Notes: a model not told the origin generated them from the letters alone. A stretch of DNA of 64,000 nt from Terriglobales bacterium (GCA_015654835.1 JAATGG010000090.1:62001-126000); one strand, 5' to 3'. Counted from the stretch's first letter, positions 7,419 to 15,186 are shown. Numbers and translations are program-made.

Positions 7419-7850
7419 GTGTTGAAAGGATTTCGCGATTTCATTCTGCGTGGGAATGTTGTGGATTTGGCCGTGGCTGTGATTCTGGGCGCGGCGTTCA
7501 ACGCGATTGTCGCCTCGCTGGCCACCGATGTGCTGGGCCAGTTGATTGCCGCCACCATCGGCAAACCGGACTTTAAGGAAGTGGTGCTGACGCTGCATCA
7601 TGTGCCCATCCGGGTGGGCAGTTTTCTGAATGCAATCGTGTCATTTCTGATTGCGGCGAGCGTGGTGTATTTCGGCGTGGTGTTGCCGATGAATGCGCTG
7701 CTGAAGCGGCTGAAGAAGCATGATCCGGTGGAGCCGCAGCCGCCTGCGACGAAGACCTGCACGGAATGCCTGAGCGAGATTCCGCTGGCGGCGAAGCGGT
7801 GCGCGCATTGCGCACAGCCGCAGGCGGTGGAAGCTGCGCCGGCGGTGTAG
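7419..7850 (+). CDS. mscL: large-conductance mechanosensitive channel with C-terminal zinc ribbon
   Basis: MscL opens under membrane tension to release solutes during hypo-osmotic shock. The N-terminal helix (GFRDFILRGNVVDLAVAVILGAAF) and TM2 (FLNAIVSFLIAASVVYFGVV) are clearly MscL, and the core is of normal length. After the second segment comes KRLKKHDP and then an added domain with CTEC and CAHC pairs spaced 12 residues apart, which looks like a treble-clef/zinc ribbon in place of the usual C-terminal helix bundle. The GTG start at 7419 follows GGGAGGAGAGA, a strong ribosome site. The protein is 143 residues. Confidence 0.93.
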   Translation: MLKGFRDFILRGNVVDLAVAVILGAAFNAIVASLATDVLGQLIAATIGKPDFKEVVLTLHHVPIRVGSFLNAIVSFLIAASVVYFGVVLPMNALLKRLKKHDPVEPQPPATKTCTECLSEIPLAAKRCAHCAQPQAVEAAPAV

Positions 7851-7888
7851 GGGCCGTGAGTGCTGGAAATTTTGGAAAGACCGGGCCT

Positions 7889-7970
7889 CCGGGGCTGAAG
7901 CCCCGGCGATAGAGTCACTTCGATGTACGGGCTGAAGCCCGTACCCTCCCCTCGCTGGGCTGAAGCCCGC
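7889..7970. repeat. three GGGCTGAAGCCC-type palindromes
   Basis: Three short stem-loops share a GGGCTGAAGCCC core with changing flanks: CCGGGGCTGAAGCCCCGG (7889-7906), TACGGGCTGAAGCCCGTA (7926-7943) and GCTGGGCTGAAGCCCGC (7954-7970). The flanking bases change together so that pairing is kept. They lie 38 bp after mscL and could end its transcript or be REP-like elements. Confidence 0.75.
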
Positions 7971-8299
7971 ACCCGTGAAAGCCTCAGCGATGCCGTAATC
8001 TCTTCAGGTCCGGCATTCCTCCGGACATCCTGCGCGAACTGCCCCTTCCGCTCTCAGCGCCGGTTCGCGCTGTCTGTTGGTGTAAGCTGTGGCTTATCTA
8101 TTACGCGCGGTTATTACATGCGGGTCTGGGACACGCGGCCGGGGCAATGGAATGGGGACTGTCTGCTGCAGGTTCAAGCTACAAGCCGCTGCATTTGATC
8201 TACCGGACCTGATCCACCGGATTTGATCCACGACACCCGAACCGTTGCACCTGATCCGCTCAAACCGCGTGCATCCTCGATCAAAAGGGGTCTTCGTTC
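7971..8299. other. non-coding spacer upstream of the M28 peptidase gene
   Basis: No gene is seen. Near 8194-8234 a loose direct repeat of about 14 bp occurs three times (TTTGATCTACCGGA, CTGATCCACCGGA, TTTGATCCACGAC). Related CTGATCCG bases occur at about 8250. It may be part of the promoter region; nothing more can be said. Confidence 0.3.
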
Positions 8300-10441
8300 A
8301 TGACTGTGCGCAAGCCGCTTGCCTCCGTGCTTGTATCTGCCTTGATTCCTGCCGCGGCTGCTTTGATTGCCGCCACTCCCCTGCCGCTGGGGGGCCAATC
8401 CGCCGTGGCGGCTCCGCAAACCGTTTTCGGCTATACCGACTTCAGCAAGCAGGCGCAGATCGAACAACGGTTTCTGGCGGTGCCGGATGCGAAGCTGGCG
8501 GGCGAGCATTTGAAGACGCTGACGGCGGAGCCGCATTTGGCCTCGACACCCGAAGATCGCAAGACGGCCGAGTATGTCGCGGAGAAGTTCAGGGCGGCGG
8601 GGCTGGAGACGGAGATTGTGCCCTATCGGGTGCTGCTGAACCAGCCGAAGGTGGTGCGGGTGGAGGCGTTCGACGCAGCCGGGAAGCCGCTGATGAGCGG
8701 GCCGACGCGCGAGCATGTGCCGGGCGACCCGTACCAGGACGATCCGCGGGTGGTGATGCCGTTCAATGGCTCGTCAGGCTCGGGCGACGTGACAGGCGAG
8801 GTGGTTTACGCCAACTATGGCCGGCTGGAGGATTTCGACCAGCTTGCGGCGCAGCATGTGGATCTGCACGGCAAGATCGTGCTGGTTCGCTATGGCGCCA
8901 ACTTCAGGGGCGTGAAGGTTTATATTGCCCAGCAGCGCGGCGCGGCGGCGGTGCTGATCTACTCTGACCCGCAGGACGATGGCTACTACAAGGGCGATGC
9001 ATATCCCAACGGGCCGTGGCGGCCGGATAGCGGCGTGCAGCGCGGCTCGGTGCAGTTCCTGTTCAAGTATCCGGGGGACCCGGAGACGCCGGGGGTGGCT
9101 TCGACGCCTGATTTGCCGGACGCGGCCCGTGTCTCGGCCGGGGGCAACCAGCCGCACATTCCCTCGATCCCGATCAGCTATAAAGACGCGGCCCCGATTT
9201 TGCAGGCGCTGAAGGGCGGGGGCGTGCCGCAGGGCTGGCAGGGAGCACTGCCTTTCCGGTATCACGAGGGGCCGGGCGGGGTGAAGGTGCATGTGGTTTC
9301 AGAGCAGGACTATCAACGGCGCACGATTTGGGACGTGATCGGCACGGTCAAGGGGACGGAGTATCCAGACGCATGGGTGGTGGCGGGCAATCACCGCGAT
9401 GCCTGGGTGTATGGCGCGGTAGACCCGAACAGCGGCACGGCGTCGATGCTGGAGGCGGTGCATGGCGTAGGCACACTGCTAAAGCAGGGCTGGCGGCCCA
9501 AGCGCACCATCATTTTCGCCAGTTGGGATGCCGAAGAAGAGGGACTGATCGGCTCGACGGAGTGGGTGGAACAGCACGCCGACGCCCTCAAGAACGCGGC
9601 AATCTATATCAACGTGGATGTGGCGGTGTCGGGACCGGAGTTTTCGGCGGCGACGGTGCCTTCGCTGAAGCAATTTATCCGCGAGGTCACGCAGTCGGTT
9701 CCGAGTCCGCTGGGCGGCACGGTGTACGAGGTATGGCGCAACGCGCATCTGGAGGGCGAACACCGGCCCGGCGGCGCGGAGACACAGGCGCGGGTGGGGG
9801 ACCTGGGCTCGGGGTCGGACTACACTCCATTTTTGCAGCATGTGGGCGTGCCTTCGACGGACATCGGCTCGGAGGGCTCGTATGGCGTGTATCACTCGGT
9901 ATTCGACAACTACGCGTGGTTCACGGAAAATGCCGATCCGCACTTTGTCTATTTGCAGCAGATGGCGCGGGTGTTTGGGCTGGAAGCGTTGCGGATGGCC
10001 GACACCGACGTGCTGCCTTACGATTATGTGACGTATGCGCGGCAGATTGCAGAGTACCTGGAGGCGGCCAAGCGCAAGGCCGGGGACGCGAAGCTGCGAT
10101 CGGTGGATTTTGCGGCGGCCCAGGCGGCAGCGGCCCGGTTCGCGGCGGCAGCGGAAAAGGCACATCGGATCGAAGCTGCGGGAGCGGGCGACCTGGCGAA
10201 GCTGAACCAAACTTTGCGGCAAACAGAGACGGCGCTGATTACGGAGGCCGGCTTGCCCAATCGTCCCTGGTACCGGCACACGATCTACGCGCCCGGAGAG
10301 TTTACCGGCTACGCGGCGGTGGTGATTCCCGGAGTGAACGAGGCATTGGACGCGAAGGACGGCAGCCGGGCGGCGCAGCAGTTGACGGTGCTGACCGAGG
10401 CGCTGAATCGCGCGGCAGACGTGCTGAGCAGGGCGGAATGA
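8300..10441 (+). CDS. secreted M28 metallopeptidase (glutamate carboxypeptidase II-like)
   Basis: This 713-residue exported zinc peptidase of the PSMA/NAALADase branch of family M28 probably trims acidic dipeptides or other peptides in the periplasm. An N-terminal signal (PLASVLVSALIPAAAALIAA) is followed by a protease-associated (PA) insert around residues 150-300. The catalytic core has GNHRDAWVYGAVDPNSGTA (zinc ligands His365 and the Asp of DPNSG), SWDAEEEGLIGSTEW with the Glu pair near 412, and YHSVFDNYAWF with a late His. A helical TfR-like dimerisation domain lies at about 590-700. AAGGGGT precedes ATG 8300. No obvious operon partner is present. Confidence 0.92.
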   Translation: MTVRKPLASVLVSALIPAAAALIAATPLPLGGQSAVAAPQTVFGYTDFSKQAQIEQRFLAVPDAKLAGEHLKTLTAEPHLASTPEDRKTAEYVAEKFRAAGLETEIVPYRVLLNQPKVVRVEAFDAAGKPLMSGPTREHVPGDPYQDDPRVVMPFNGSSGSGDVTGEVVYANYGRLEDFDQLAAQHVDLHGKIVLVRYGANFRGVKVYIAQQRGAAAVLIYSDPQDDGYYKGDAYPNGPWRPDSGVQRGSVQFLFKYPGDPETPGVASTPDLPDAARVSAGGNQPHIPSIPISYKDAAPILQALKGGGVPQGWQGALPFRYHEGPGGVKVHVVSEQDYQRRTIWDVIGTVKGTEYPDAWVVAGNHRDAWVYGAVDPNSGTASMLEAVHGVGTLLKQGWRPKRTIIFASWDAEEEGLIGSTEWVEQHADALKNAAIYINVDVAVSGPEFSAATVPSLKQFIREVTQSVPSPLGGTVYEVWRNAHLEGEHRPGGAETQARVGDLGSGSDYTPFLQHVGVPSTDIGSEGSYGVYHSVFDNYAWFTENADPHFVYLQQMARVFGLEALRMADTDVLPYDYVTYARQIAEYLEAAKRKAGDAKLRSVDFAAAQAAAARFAAAAEKAHRIEAAGAGDLAKLNQTLRQTETALITEAGLPNRPWYRHTIYAPGEFTGYAAVVIPGVNEALDAKDGSRAAQQLTVLTEALNRAADVLSRAE

Positions 10442-10540
10442 GGCAGGCGGCAAGCGGGATTTGCTACGGCGAGTCTCCGCTTGCTGGACGGGCATTGCGG
10501 ACGCCGGGCGGACACTCTTACAACTATTGGGGGAGGAAGA

Positions 10541-10606
10541 ATGACCTGCACGCGTATGGGATGTACCTGTTTGGTTCATGGACTCGGGGAAGGATTCGTT
10601 GCATAG
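10541..10606 (+). CDS. possible 21-residue Cys-rich peptide
   Basis: GGGGGAGGAAGA, an excellent ribosome site, stands directly before an ATG that opens a 21-codon frame reading MTCTRMGCTCLVHGLGEGFV plus Ala, with three Cys in nine residues. The frame closes with TAG at 10604-10606. It lies in the 580-bp spacer after the M28 gene. Nothing else supports expression, and chance is a real alternative. Confidence 0.25.
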   Translation: MTCTRMGCTCLVHGLGEGFVA

Positions 10607-10748
10607 TAAAGCTACAAAATCTATTACGGGTTTCTATTACGGGTCCAGGGGGGAGAAGGAATTGCCGATTGCGCGAGCGACCGATGGGCGGTTTCTCGTC
10701 TCTGCTGCATAGATCTTCTGGCGGCGAAGGCTGCTCCAACTACCGGCG

Positions 10749-10867
10749 CTAGAGCGTTTTCGATTCACTTATTCACATCTCTGGCATCGTGCAAGGTGGC
10801 AATTCCTTGAGGAAATTGCCACTTGGCATTGTGCCTTCTGTTAAGAGCAGAATCGAAAACGCTTTAG
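10749..10867. repeat. nested-palindrome element, copy C (119 bp)
   Basis: This has the same length and structure as copy A. Outer arms AGCGTTTTCGATT (10753-10765) and AATCGAAAACGCT (10851-10863) enclose the inner TGGCAATT/AATTGCCA hairpin and the flanking TGGCATCGTGC / TGGCATTGTGC repeat. It differs from copy A at two positions. The sequence from 10868 to 11023 holds no recognisable gene, but starts a similar AGAGCGGTTCC string at about 10894. Confidence 0.9.
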
Positions 10868-11023
10868 TCGTCTTGGCGTTCGTGTGGGTATTCTAGAGCG
10901 GTTCCGCTGAATCCGGCGCGTCCGTCCACGAATCAATCCCGAGAGAAGACTTTGAACAGACTGGCAGTTAAGCCGGCTGTTTTTGCCATTGCGGGCAGTT
11001 GTCCGCCAGGAGTTTTTGTACCG

Positions 11024-11125
11024 ATGAAGGATGTATTGCTTGGCCTTGCCTTTGTTGCACTTGTCTTTACCCCGGCCATTGTGGCCTCCTGCAGCCGCGG
11101 CAAATCGGAGGGTAAGGACGTCTAA
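11024..11125 (+). CDS. 33-residue single-helix micropeptide (copy 1)
   Basis: This short frame encodes a hydrophobic N-terminal helix beginning MKDVLLGLAFVALVFTPAIV, followed by a small polar basic/acidic tail (SCSRGKSEGKDV). It is homologous to the micropeptide at 15552-15653: the same 33-codon length and the pattern M-x-D-h-L-h-x-L-A-F-V-x-h-V-h-x-P-A-h-x-A. A CCAGGAG box lies 11 bases before ATG 11024. It sits 166 bp before ccmE on the same strand, while its twin lies just beyond ccmD, so the pair brackets the haem-handling genes. Function is unknown; a membrane-anchored accessory peptide is a guess. Confidence 0.6.
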   Translation: MKDVLLGLAFVALVFTPAIVASCSRGKSEGKDV

Positions 11126-11291
11126 TAAGTATTTGGGGCTCAATGCAATGCGGGAATGCCCCCAGGGACCCAGAGGTAAACCTATATGGGGCCTTGAGAT
11201 GCGCGACTTTCAGTATGAAACCGGGCCGCGGACCGCAGATTTCGATGGTTGACCGGGCGCAGCATCGCTCGTATCGTTGAGTGAGGACTAT

Positions 11292-11810
11292 ATGAAGATT
11301 CCAGCGAATACCTTGCGGATCGGGATTGCGGCGGTCGTCGTTGTTGGCACCATTGCATGGCTGGCCCTTACCGGCTACGGGGCGAACAAGAGCTATTACG
11401 TGACCATTGCCGAACTCGGCAAGCTGGGCGACAAGGCTTATAAGAGCCAGTTGCGGGTGGAAGGTTTCGTGCAGCCGGGCTCTATCGAGCAGAACGGCAC
11501 GCACGTAAATTTCGTACTGAACGAGTACGAGAGCCACTCGCCGAAGGCCCCGAACGGCCGGCTGCTGAAGGTGATCTACAAGGGTTCGGAGCCGCCGCCG
11601 GATACGTTCAAGGACAATTCCCAGGCGCTGGCGATGGGTTCTTATGGCAAGGACGGGGTCTTCCACGCCTCGGTGCTGCAGGCCAAGTGCGCCAGCAAGT
11701 ATGCGCCGTCGCAACCCGGCCAGGGCCCTGCGAAGGTGGCGACGGCGAACCCGCGCGTAGCCGTGGCGATGCCCGCAGCCCAACCTGCCCATTCCGCGAC
11801 AGCCAACTGA
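11292..11810 (+). CDS. ccmE: cytochrome c haem chaperone CcmE, Cys-x3-Tyr variant
   Basis: CcmE is the periplasmic haem chaperone of System I cytochrome c maturation: it binds haem covalently and passes it to apocytochrome. The 172-residue protein has one N-terminal anchor (LRIGIAAVVVVGTIAWLAL) and an OB-fold region (LRVEGFVQPGSI, HVNFVLNE). In place of the usual His-x3-Tyr it has VLQAKCASKY, with Cys133 and Tyr137. This CxxxY form is known from archaea and some sulfate reducers, where CcmH is missing. ATG 11292 after GTGAGGACTAT is preferred over a TTG at 11277. It is followed 4 bp later by ccmA. Confidence 0.9.
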   Translation: MKIPANTLRIGIAAVVVVGTIAWLALTGYGANKSYYVTIAELGKLGDKAYKSQLRVEGFVQPGSIEQNGTHVNFVLNEYESHSPKAPNGRLLKVIYKGSEPPPDTFKDNSQALAMGSYGKDGVFHASVLQAKCASKYAPSQPGQGPAKVATANPRVAVAMPAAQPAHSATAN

Positions 11811-11814
11811 TCGA

Positions 11815-12498
11815 ATGACCGTTCCTGCCTCCGAGGCCGGCAGCTCGCACGTCTGCGCCCGCCTCGATGCTGTTTCAAAGCTATTCGGCTCTTTTGCTGC
11901 GCTTCGCCAGGTTTCGGCGGAGCTTGAGCAGGGGCGCTGCTATGTGCTGATTGGCGAAAACGGGGCCGGCAAGTCCACGCTGCTGCGCATTTTGGCGGGG
12001 TTGCTGCGGCCCAGCTTCGGCACGGTGAAGGTGTTCGGCGGACAAGATCCACATGACGCACGGGAACGCATCGGCTATATGAGCCACGCGCCGATGCTTT
12101 ACGACGAGTTGACCGCGCAGGAAAATCTACGCTATTTCAGCGACCTCTATCCGGGGCGGCCCTGCCTGGAGCCTGCCGAGGCCTTGCGGCAGGTGGGGCT
12201 GGACCCCGAATTGCCACGAACGCTGGGGCAATATTCGCAGGGAATGCGGCAGCGGACCTCGCTGGCCCGCGTGCTGTTGCCGGTGCCCGAACTGCTGCTG
12301 CTGGACGAACCTTTCTCCAACATGGACGTGGAATCGGCACGGCAGATGGTGGAGTTGCTGGCGGGGTTCCGGCAGGGCAACCGCACGATCGTGATTACCA
12401 CCCACCAGCGGGAACTGGCTGCACCGATTGCCGACTGGGTACTGGCGTTGAAGGCGGGGCAAGTGGCATCCTTTGAGCCAGGATCCCCAACACTATGA
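11815..12498 (+). CDS. ccmA: haem exporter ATP-binding subunit CcmA
   Basis: This cytosolic ABC ATPase works with CcmB and CcmC to release holo-CcmE from the membrane complex during cytochrome c maturation. All ABC motifs are present in 227 residues: Walker A (GENGAGKS), signature (YSQGMRQRTSLAR) and Walker B (LLLLDEPFSNMD), followed by TTHQRE with the switch His. The gene starts 4 bp after ccmE, and its stop overlaps the ybaK start (ATGA), pointing to one transcript. A CcmA identity, rather than a general ABC-2 ATPase, is chosen because of the ccmE and ccmB neighbours. Confidence 0.92.
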   Translation: MTVPASEAGSSHVCARLDAVSKLFGSFAALRQVSAELEQGRCYVLIGENGAGKSTLLRILAGLLRPSFGTVKVFGGQDPHDARERIGYMSHAPMLYDELTAQENLRYFSDLYPGRPCLEPAEALRQVGLDPELPRTLGQYSQGMRQRTSLARVLLPVPELLLLDEPFSNMDVESARQMVELLAGFRQGNRTIVITTHQRELAAPIADWVLALKAGQVASFEPGSPTL

Positions 12499-12989
12499 AG
12501 ACCAACGGCGCGCGTTTTCTTGAAAATCTCGGCATTGCGTTCGAACTGAACGAGTATGAGGTCGATCCCGAGGATCTTTCTGCGGTGTCGGTGGCCAAAA
12601 AGGTAGGAATGCCGCCGGAGCAGGTGTTCAAGACGCTGCTGACGACCGGCGGACCGGGCGTGTATGTGTTCGCGGTGATTCCGGGGGATGCCGAACTGGA
12701 CTTCAAGAAGCTGGCACGGGCGGCGGGGCTGCGCAAGGCCGAAATGGTGCACCTGAAAGAGGTGCAGCCGCTGACGGGGTATATCCGCGGCGGGGTGACG
12801 GTGTTCGGAGCGAAGAAGGCCTACCCGGTTTTTGTGGATGAGACAGTGATTCTGTTCGACAAGATCAGCGTTTCGGCCGGGGTGCGGGGAACGCAACTGA
12901 TTCTCAGCCCGGACGACTATCTGCGGGCAGCCGAGGCCCAAACGGCCGATCTGACAAAGGCAGCCGCACCGGAGGGACACGGCCAATGA
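12495..12989 (+). CDS. ybaK: YbaK/EbsC-family Cys-tRNA(Pro) deacylase
   Basis: This 164-residue protein has the YbaK fold. Family members hydrolyse misacylated Cys-tRNA(Pro) in trans to prolyl-tRNA synthetase. The segments SVAKKVGMPPEQVFKTLLT, VFAVIPGDAELDFKKLARA with the conserved Lys region, and the late VSAGVRGTQLILSPDDYL match the family well. Its start overlaps ccmA and its end overlaps ccmB by ATGA, so it is translationally coupled inside the ccm operon. No known link exists between tRNA editing and haem delivery. A shared interest in cysteine (apocytochrome CxxCH sites) is speculation. Confidence 0.92.
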   Translation: MKTNGARFLENLGIAFELNEYEVDPEDLSAVSVAKKVGMPPEQVFKTLLTTGGPGVYVFAVIPGDAELDFKKLARAAGLRKAEMVHLKEVQPLTGYIRGGVTVFGAKKAYPVFVDETVILFDKISVSAGVRGTQLILSPDDYLRAAEAQTADLTKAAAPEGHGQ

Positions 12990-13654
12990 CCTCAGCCCTC
13001 TGGACCCATCTCGCCAAAGATCTGCGCATCGAATGGCGGTCGCGCGAGGCAATCAACTCGATGCTGTTTTTTGCGCTGTTGGTGGTGGTGCTGTTTTCAC
13101 TGGCCTTCGATCCGCGCGGAGCGTTTTCACGCGAGATTGCCGGCGGGGTGCTCTGCGTGGCCACGATGTTCGCCTCGGTGAGCGCGCTGAACCAGGCCTG
13201 GGCACGGGAGATCCGGCACCAGGTGCTGGATGCGCAGCGCATGGCTCCCACATCGGGCGCGGACCTGTTTCTGGCCAAGGTGCTGGCCAATTTTCTGTTT
13301 GTCTCGATCGTGCAGTTGCTGCTGGCCCCGGTATTTCTGGTTTTCTATAACCTGCAGGTGGAAGGGTCGGCCTGGCAGTTGGCGCTGGTTCTGCCGCTGG
13401 GCACATGGGCGCTGGTGGCCAACGGCACATTTTTCGCGGCGCTGTCGATCCGCACGCGCAACCGCGAACTGCTGCTGCCGCTGATTCTGTTTCCGATTTT
13501 CATGCCGGCGCTGCTGGCGATGGTGCTGGCGACCACATCGATTCTCACGGGCGACAGCGACCCAGCGCTGTGGATCAAGCTGCTGGCGGGATACGACATT
13601 ATTTTCACGACGGTGAGCTTGCTGCTGTTCGATGTGGTGCTGCAGGCGGAGTAG
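12986..13654 (+). CDS. ccmB: haem exporter permease CcmB
   Basis: This 222-residue inner-membrane subunit of the CcmAB ABC complex has six hydrophobic segments. Typical CcmB text is WTHLAKDLRIEWRSREA at the N-terminus, then LFFALLVVVLFSLAFDP, the loop LNQAWAREIRHQVLDAQRM, and FPIFMPALLAMVLATT in the C-half. It overlaps ybaK by 4 bp. Directly after its stop the operon is interrupted by a HigBA toxin-antitoxin module before ccmC resumes. Confidence 0.93.
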   Translation: MTSALWTHLAKDLRIEWRSREAINSMLFFALLVVVLFSLAFDPRGAFSREIAGGVLCVATMFASVSALNQAWAREIRHQVLDAQRMAPTSGADLFLAKVLANFLFVSIVQLLLAPVFLVFYNLQVEGSAWQLALVLPLGTWALVANGTFFAALSIRTRNRELLLPLILFPIFMPALLAMVLATTSILTGDSDPALWIKLLAGYDIIFTTVSLLLFDVVLQAE

Positions 13655-13675
13655 GCAGAGCGGGTCATAACGGTT

Positions 13676-13706
13676 GACGATCATAACGAGGATCGTTATG
13701 ATCGTC
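13676..13706. promoter_or_regulatory. perfect palindromic operator of the HigBA module
   Basis: Arms GACGATCATAACGA (13676-13689) and TCGTTATGATCGTC (13693-13706) pair over 14 bp around a 3-bp centre. An extra half-site TCATAACG lies at 13665-13672, 16 bp left of the matching half in the left arm. The palindrome ends one base before the GTG of higB. It is very likely the binding site for HigA or the HigBA complex. Confidence 0.85.
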
Positions 13707-13707
13707 G

Positions 13708-13989
13708 GTGATTAAGAGCTTCGAGAATGCGGACACCCAATTGCTTTGGGAAACCGGCAAGAGCCGCCGCATTCCTGCGAATATCCGAGTAGCGGCTCTC
13801 AAGAAGCTTGCAATCCTGCATTGGGCGGTTCGCCTTTCCGACTTGGCAGTTCCTGGCGGCAACCATCTTGAAGCTTTAACCGGAGATCGCAAGGGTCAGC
13901 ACAGCATCCGTATCAACGATCAATACCGTTTAGGGTTCACTTGGCAAGACGGTCATGCCTACGATGTCGAGGTTGTGGATTACCACTAG
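13708..13989 (+). CDS. higB: HigB-type toxin (RelE/ParE superfamily)
   Basis: This 93-residue toxin of the plasmid-maintenance killer (HigB) branch typically cuts mRNA on the ribosome. IKSFENADTQLLWETGKSRRIP at the start, VAALKKLAILHWAVRLSDL in the helices and GQHSIRINDQYRLGFTW in the strands are standard for the family, and catalytic basic residues of the strand region are present. The GTG start begins one base after the operator, so the mRNA leader must be short or start within the palindrome. Toxin-first order (higB then higA) is the normal HigBA layout. It lies between ccmB and ccmC on the same strand. Confidence 0.93.
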   Translation: MIKSFENADTQLLWETGKSRRIPANIRVAALKKLAILHWAVRLSDLAVPGGNHLEALTGDRKGQHSIRINDQYRLGFTWQDGHAYDVEVVDYH

Positions 13990-13997
13990 GAGCGGCA

Positions 13998-14297
13998 ATG
14001 GACAGCATTCCTTTTGCTTTTTCGATCCATCCGGGCGAGATTCTGCGGACCGAGTTTATGGAGCCGCTGGGGCTAACATCTTATCGGCTGGCCAAGGATC
14101 TGCATATCTCTGCTCCGCGGGTCAACGACCTGGTGCGGGGTAAGCGCGGCATCACGGCGGACACCGCGCTCCGGTTGAGCCGGTACTTCGGTAACTCCGC
14201 AGAGTTTTGGATCGGTCTGCAGAGCGGGCACGATCTGTGGACCGCATCCAAAAGCAAATCATTGAACCGGGTGAAGCCTCGACAACAGGCGGCCTAG
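13998..14297 (+). CDS. higA: HigA-type antitoxin (XRE helix-turn-helix)
   Basis: This 99-residue antitoxin carries an XRE helix-turn-helix. IHPGEILRTEFMEPLGLTSY is the HigA hallmark, followed by the recognition helix region SAPRVNDLVRGKRG and ADTALRLSRYFGNSAEFWIG. ATG 13998 with TAGGAGCGGCA just upstream is chosen over an in-frame start at 13941 lying inside higB. It should neutralise HigB and repress from the palindrome at 13676-13706. The stop is 132 bp before the ccmC start. Confidence 0.93.
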   Translation: MDSIPFAFSIHPGEILRTEFMEPLGLTSYRLAKDLHISAPRVNDLVRGKRGITADTALRLSRYFGNSAEFWIGLQSGHDLWTASKSKSLNRVKPRQQAA

Positions 14298-14429
14298 CCG
14301 ATTTCGCATCTTTACTTGCAGGATTGCTATTTGCAGGATCGCTCGCGGGCAACCCATCTCCATCTGGGGGTGGAGACTGGCGATCATTGGTCGTCGTACA
14401 CTGGTAGGGTGCCACCAGGATTCTCCTCA

Positions 14430-15137
14430 ATGAAGAAAACTTTGCTCGGTATCTACGCCGCGGTGACTGCCGCACTGATGGTTTGGGGCTACTACCAGGC
14501 CATTTACGTCGCTCCGGACGAACAGACCATGCACGAAGTGCAGCGGATCTTCTACTACCATGTGCCGTCGGCGATGGTGGCGTTTTTGTTTTTCGCCATC
14601 AGCCTGCTGGGTTCGATCGGCTTTCTGGCGTTCCGGCGCAATCGTCCGGACTGGGCGCAGAGGGCGGACGCCTGGGCGCTGGCCGGCGCGGAGGTAGGCG
14701 TCGTGTTCTGCACGGTGGTGCTGATTACCGGGCCGCTGTGGGGACGCCGCGCGTGGGGCATCTGGTGGACCTGGGACGCACGGCTGACCACGACCCTGGT
14801 GCTATGGCTTATCTACGTAAGCTACCTGCTGCTGCGCCGCTTTGCCGCGGGCCCGCAGGTGCAGACGCTGGCCGCGGTGCTGGGCATTTTTGGCGCGCTG
14901 GACGTGCCGATCGTCTATATGTCGAACCGCTGGTGGCGGACCCAGCATCCGGCGCCGGTGTTCGGGGGCGGCGACGACTCGGGCATCAAGGACCCGACAA
15001 TGCTGGCGGCTTTTGGGTGGAACGTGCTGGCGTGGCTGGCCTGGGGCATTCTGATTCTGGCGCTGCGCTACTACGTGGAACGCCAGCACCAGAAGAACGC
15101 ATCGCTGGAAGCACAGGCGGCCCTGGAAGGCGCTTAA
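14430..15137 (+). CDS. ccmC: haem-handling membrane protein CcmC
   Basis: CcmC is needed to load haem onto CcmE. It belongs to the haem-handling protein family with six membrane segments and a periplasmic tryptophan-rich WWD domain, seen here as GRRAWGIWWTWDARLTT. Conserved external His are present in IFYYHVPSAM and in NRWWRTQHPAP. The 235-residue length is normal. The frame opens further left, but ATG 14430, preceded by a CCAGGA box, matches the family start (MKKTLLGIYAAVTAALMVWG). It resumes the ccm operon after the HigBA insertion; ccmF, ccmG and ccmH are not in the window. Confidence 0.93.
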   Translation: MKKTLLGIYAAVTAALMVWGYYQAIYVAPDEQTMHEVQRIFYYHVPSAMVAFLFFAISLLGSIGFLAFRRNRPDWAQRADAWALAGAEVGVVFCTVVLITGPLWGRRAWGIWWTWDARLTTTLVLWLIYVSYLLLRRFAAGPQVQTLAAVLGIFGALDVPIVYMSNRWWRTQHPAPVFGGGDDSGIKDPTMLAAFGWNVLAWLAWGILILALRYYVERQHQKNASLEAQAALEGA

Positions 15138-15186
15138 CCGCAAGTCAGGGACAGGGCAGCTCGAATACAAGAGGAAGAAGGAAAAC

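Noticed and set aside
9479-10579. 366-codon frame opposite the M28 peptidase
   Set aside because: Shadow of the peptidase gene; Arg/Leu-rich text without family signs.
10894-10960. Further nested-palindrome copy starting at AGAGCGGTTCC
   Set aside because: Only the first bases resemble the element; no matching right arm was found.
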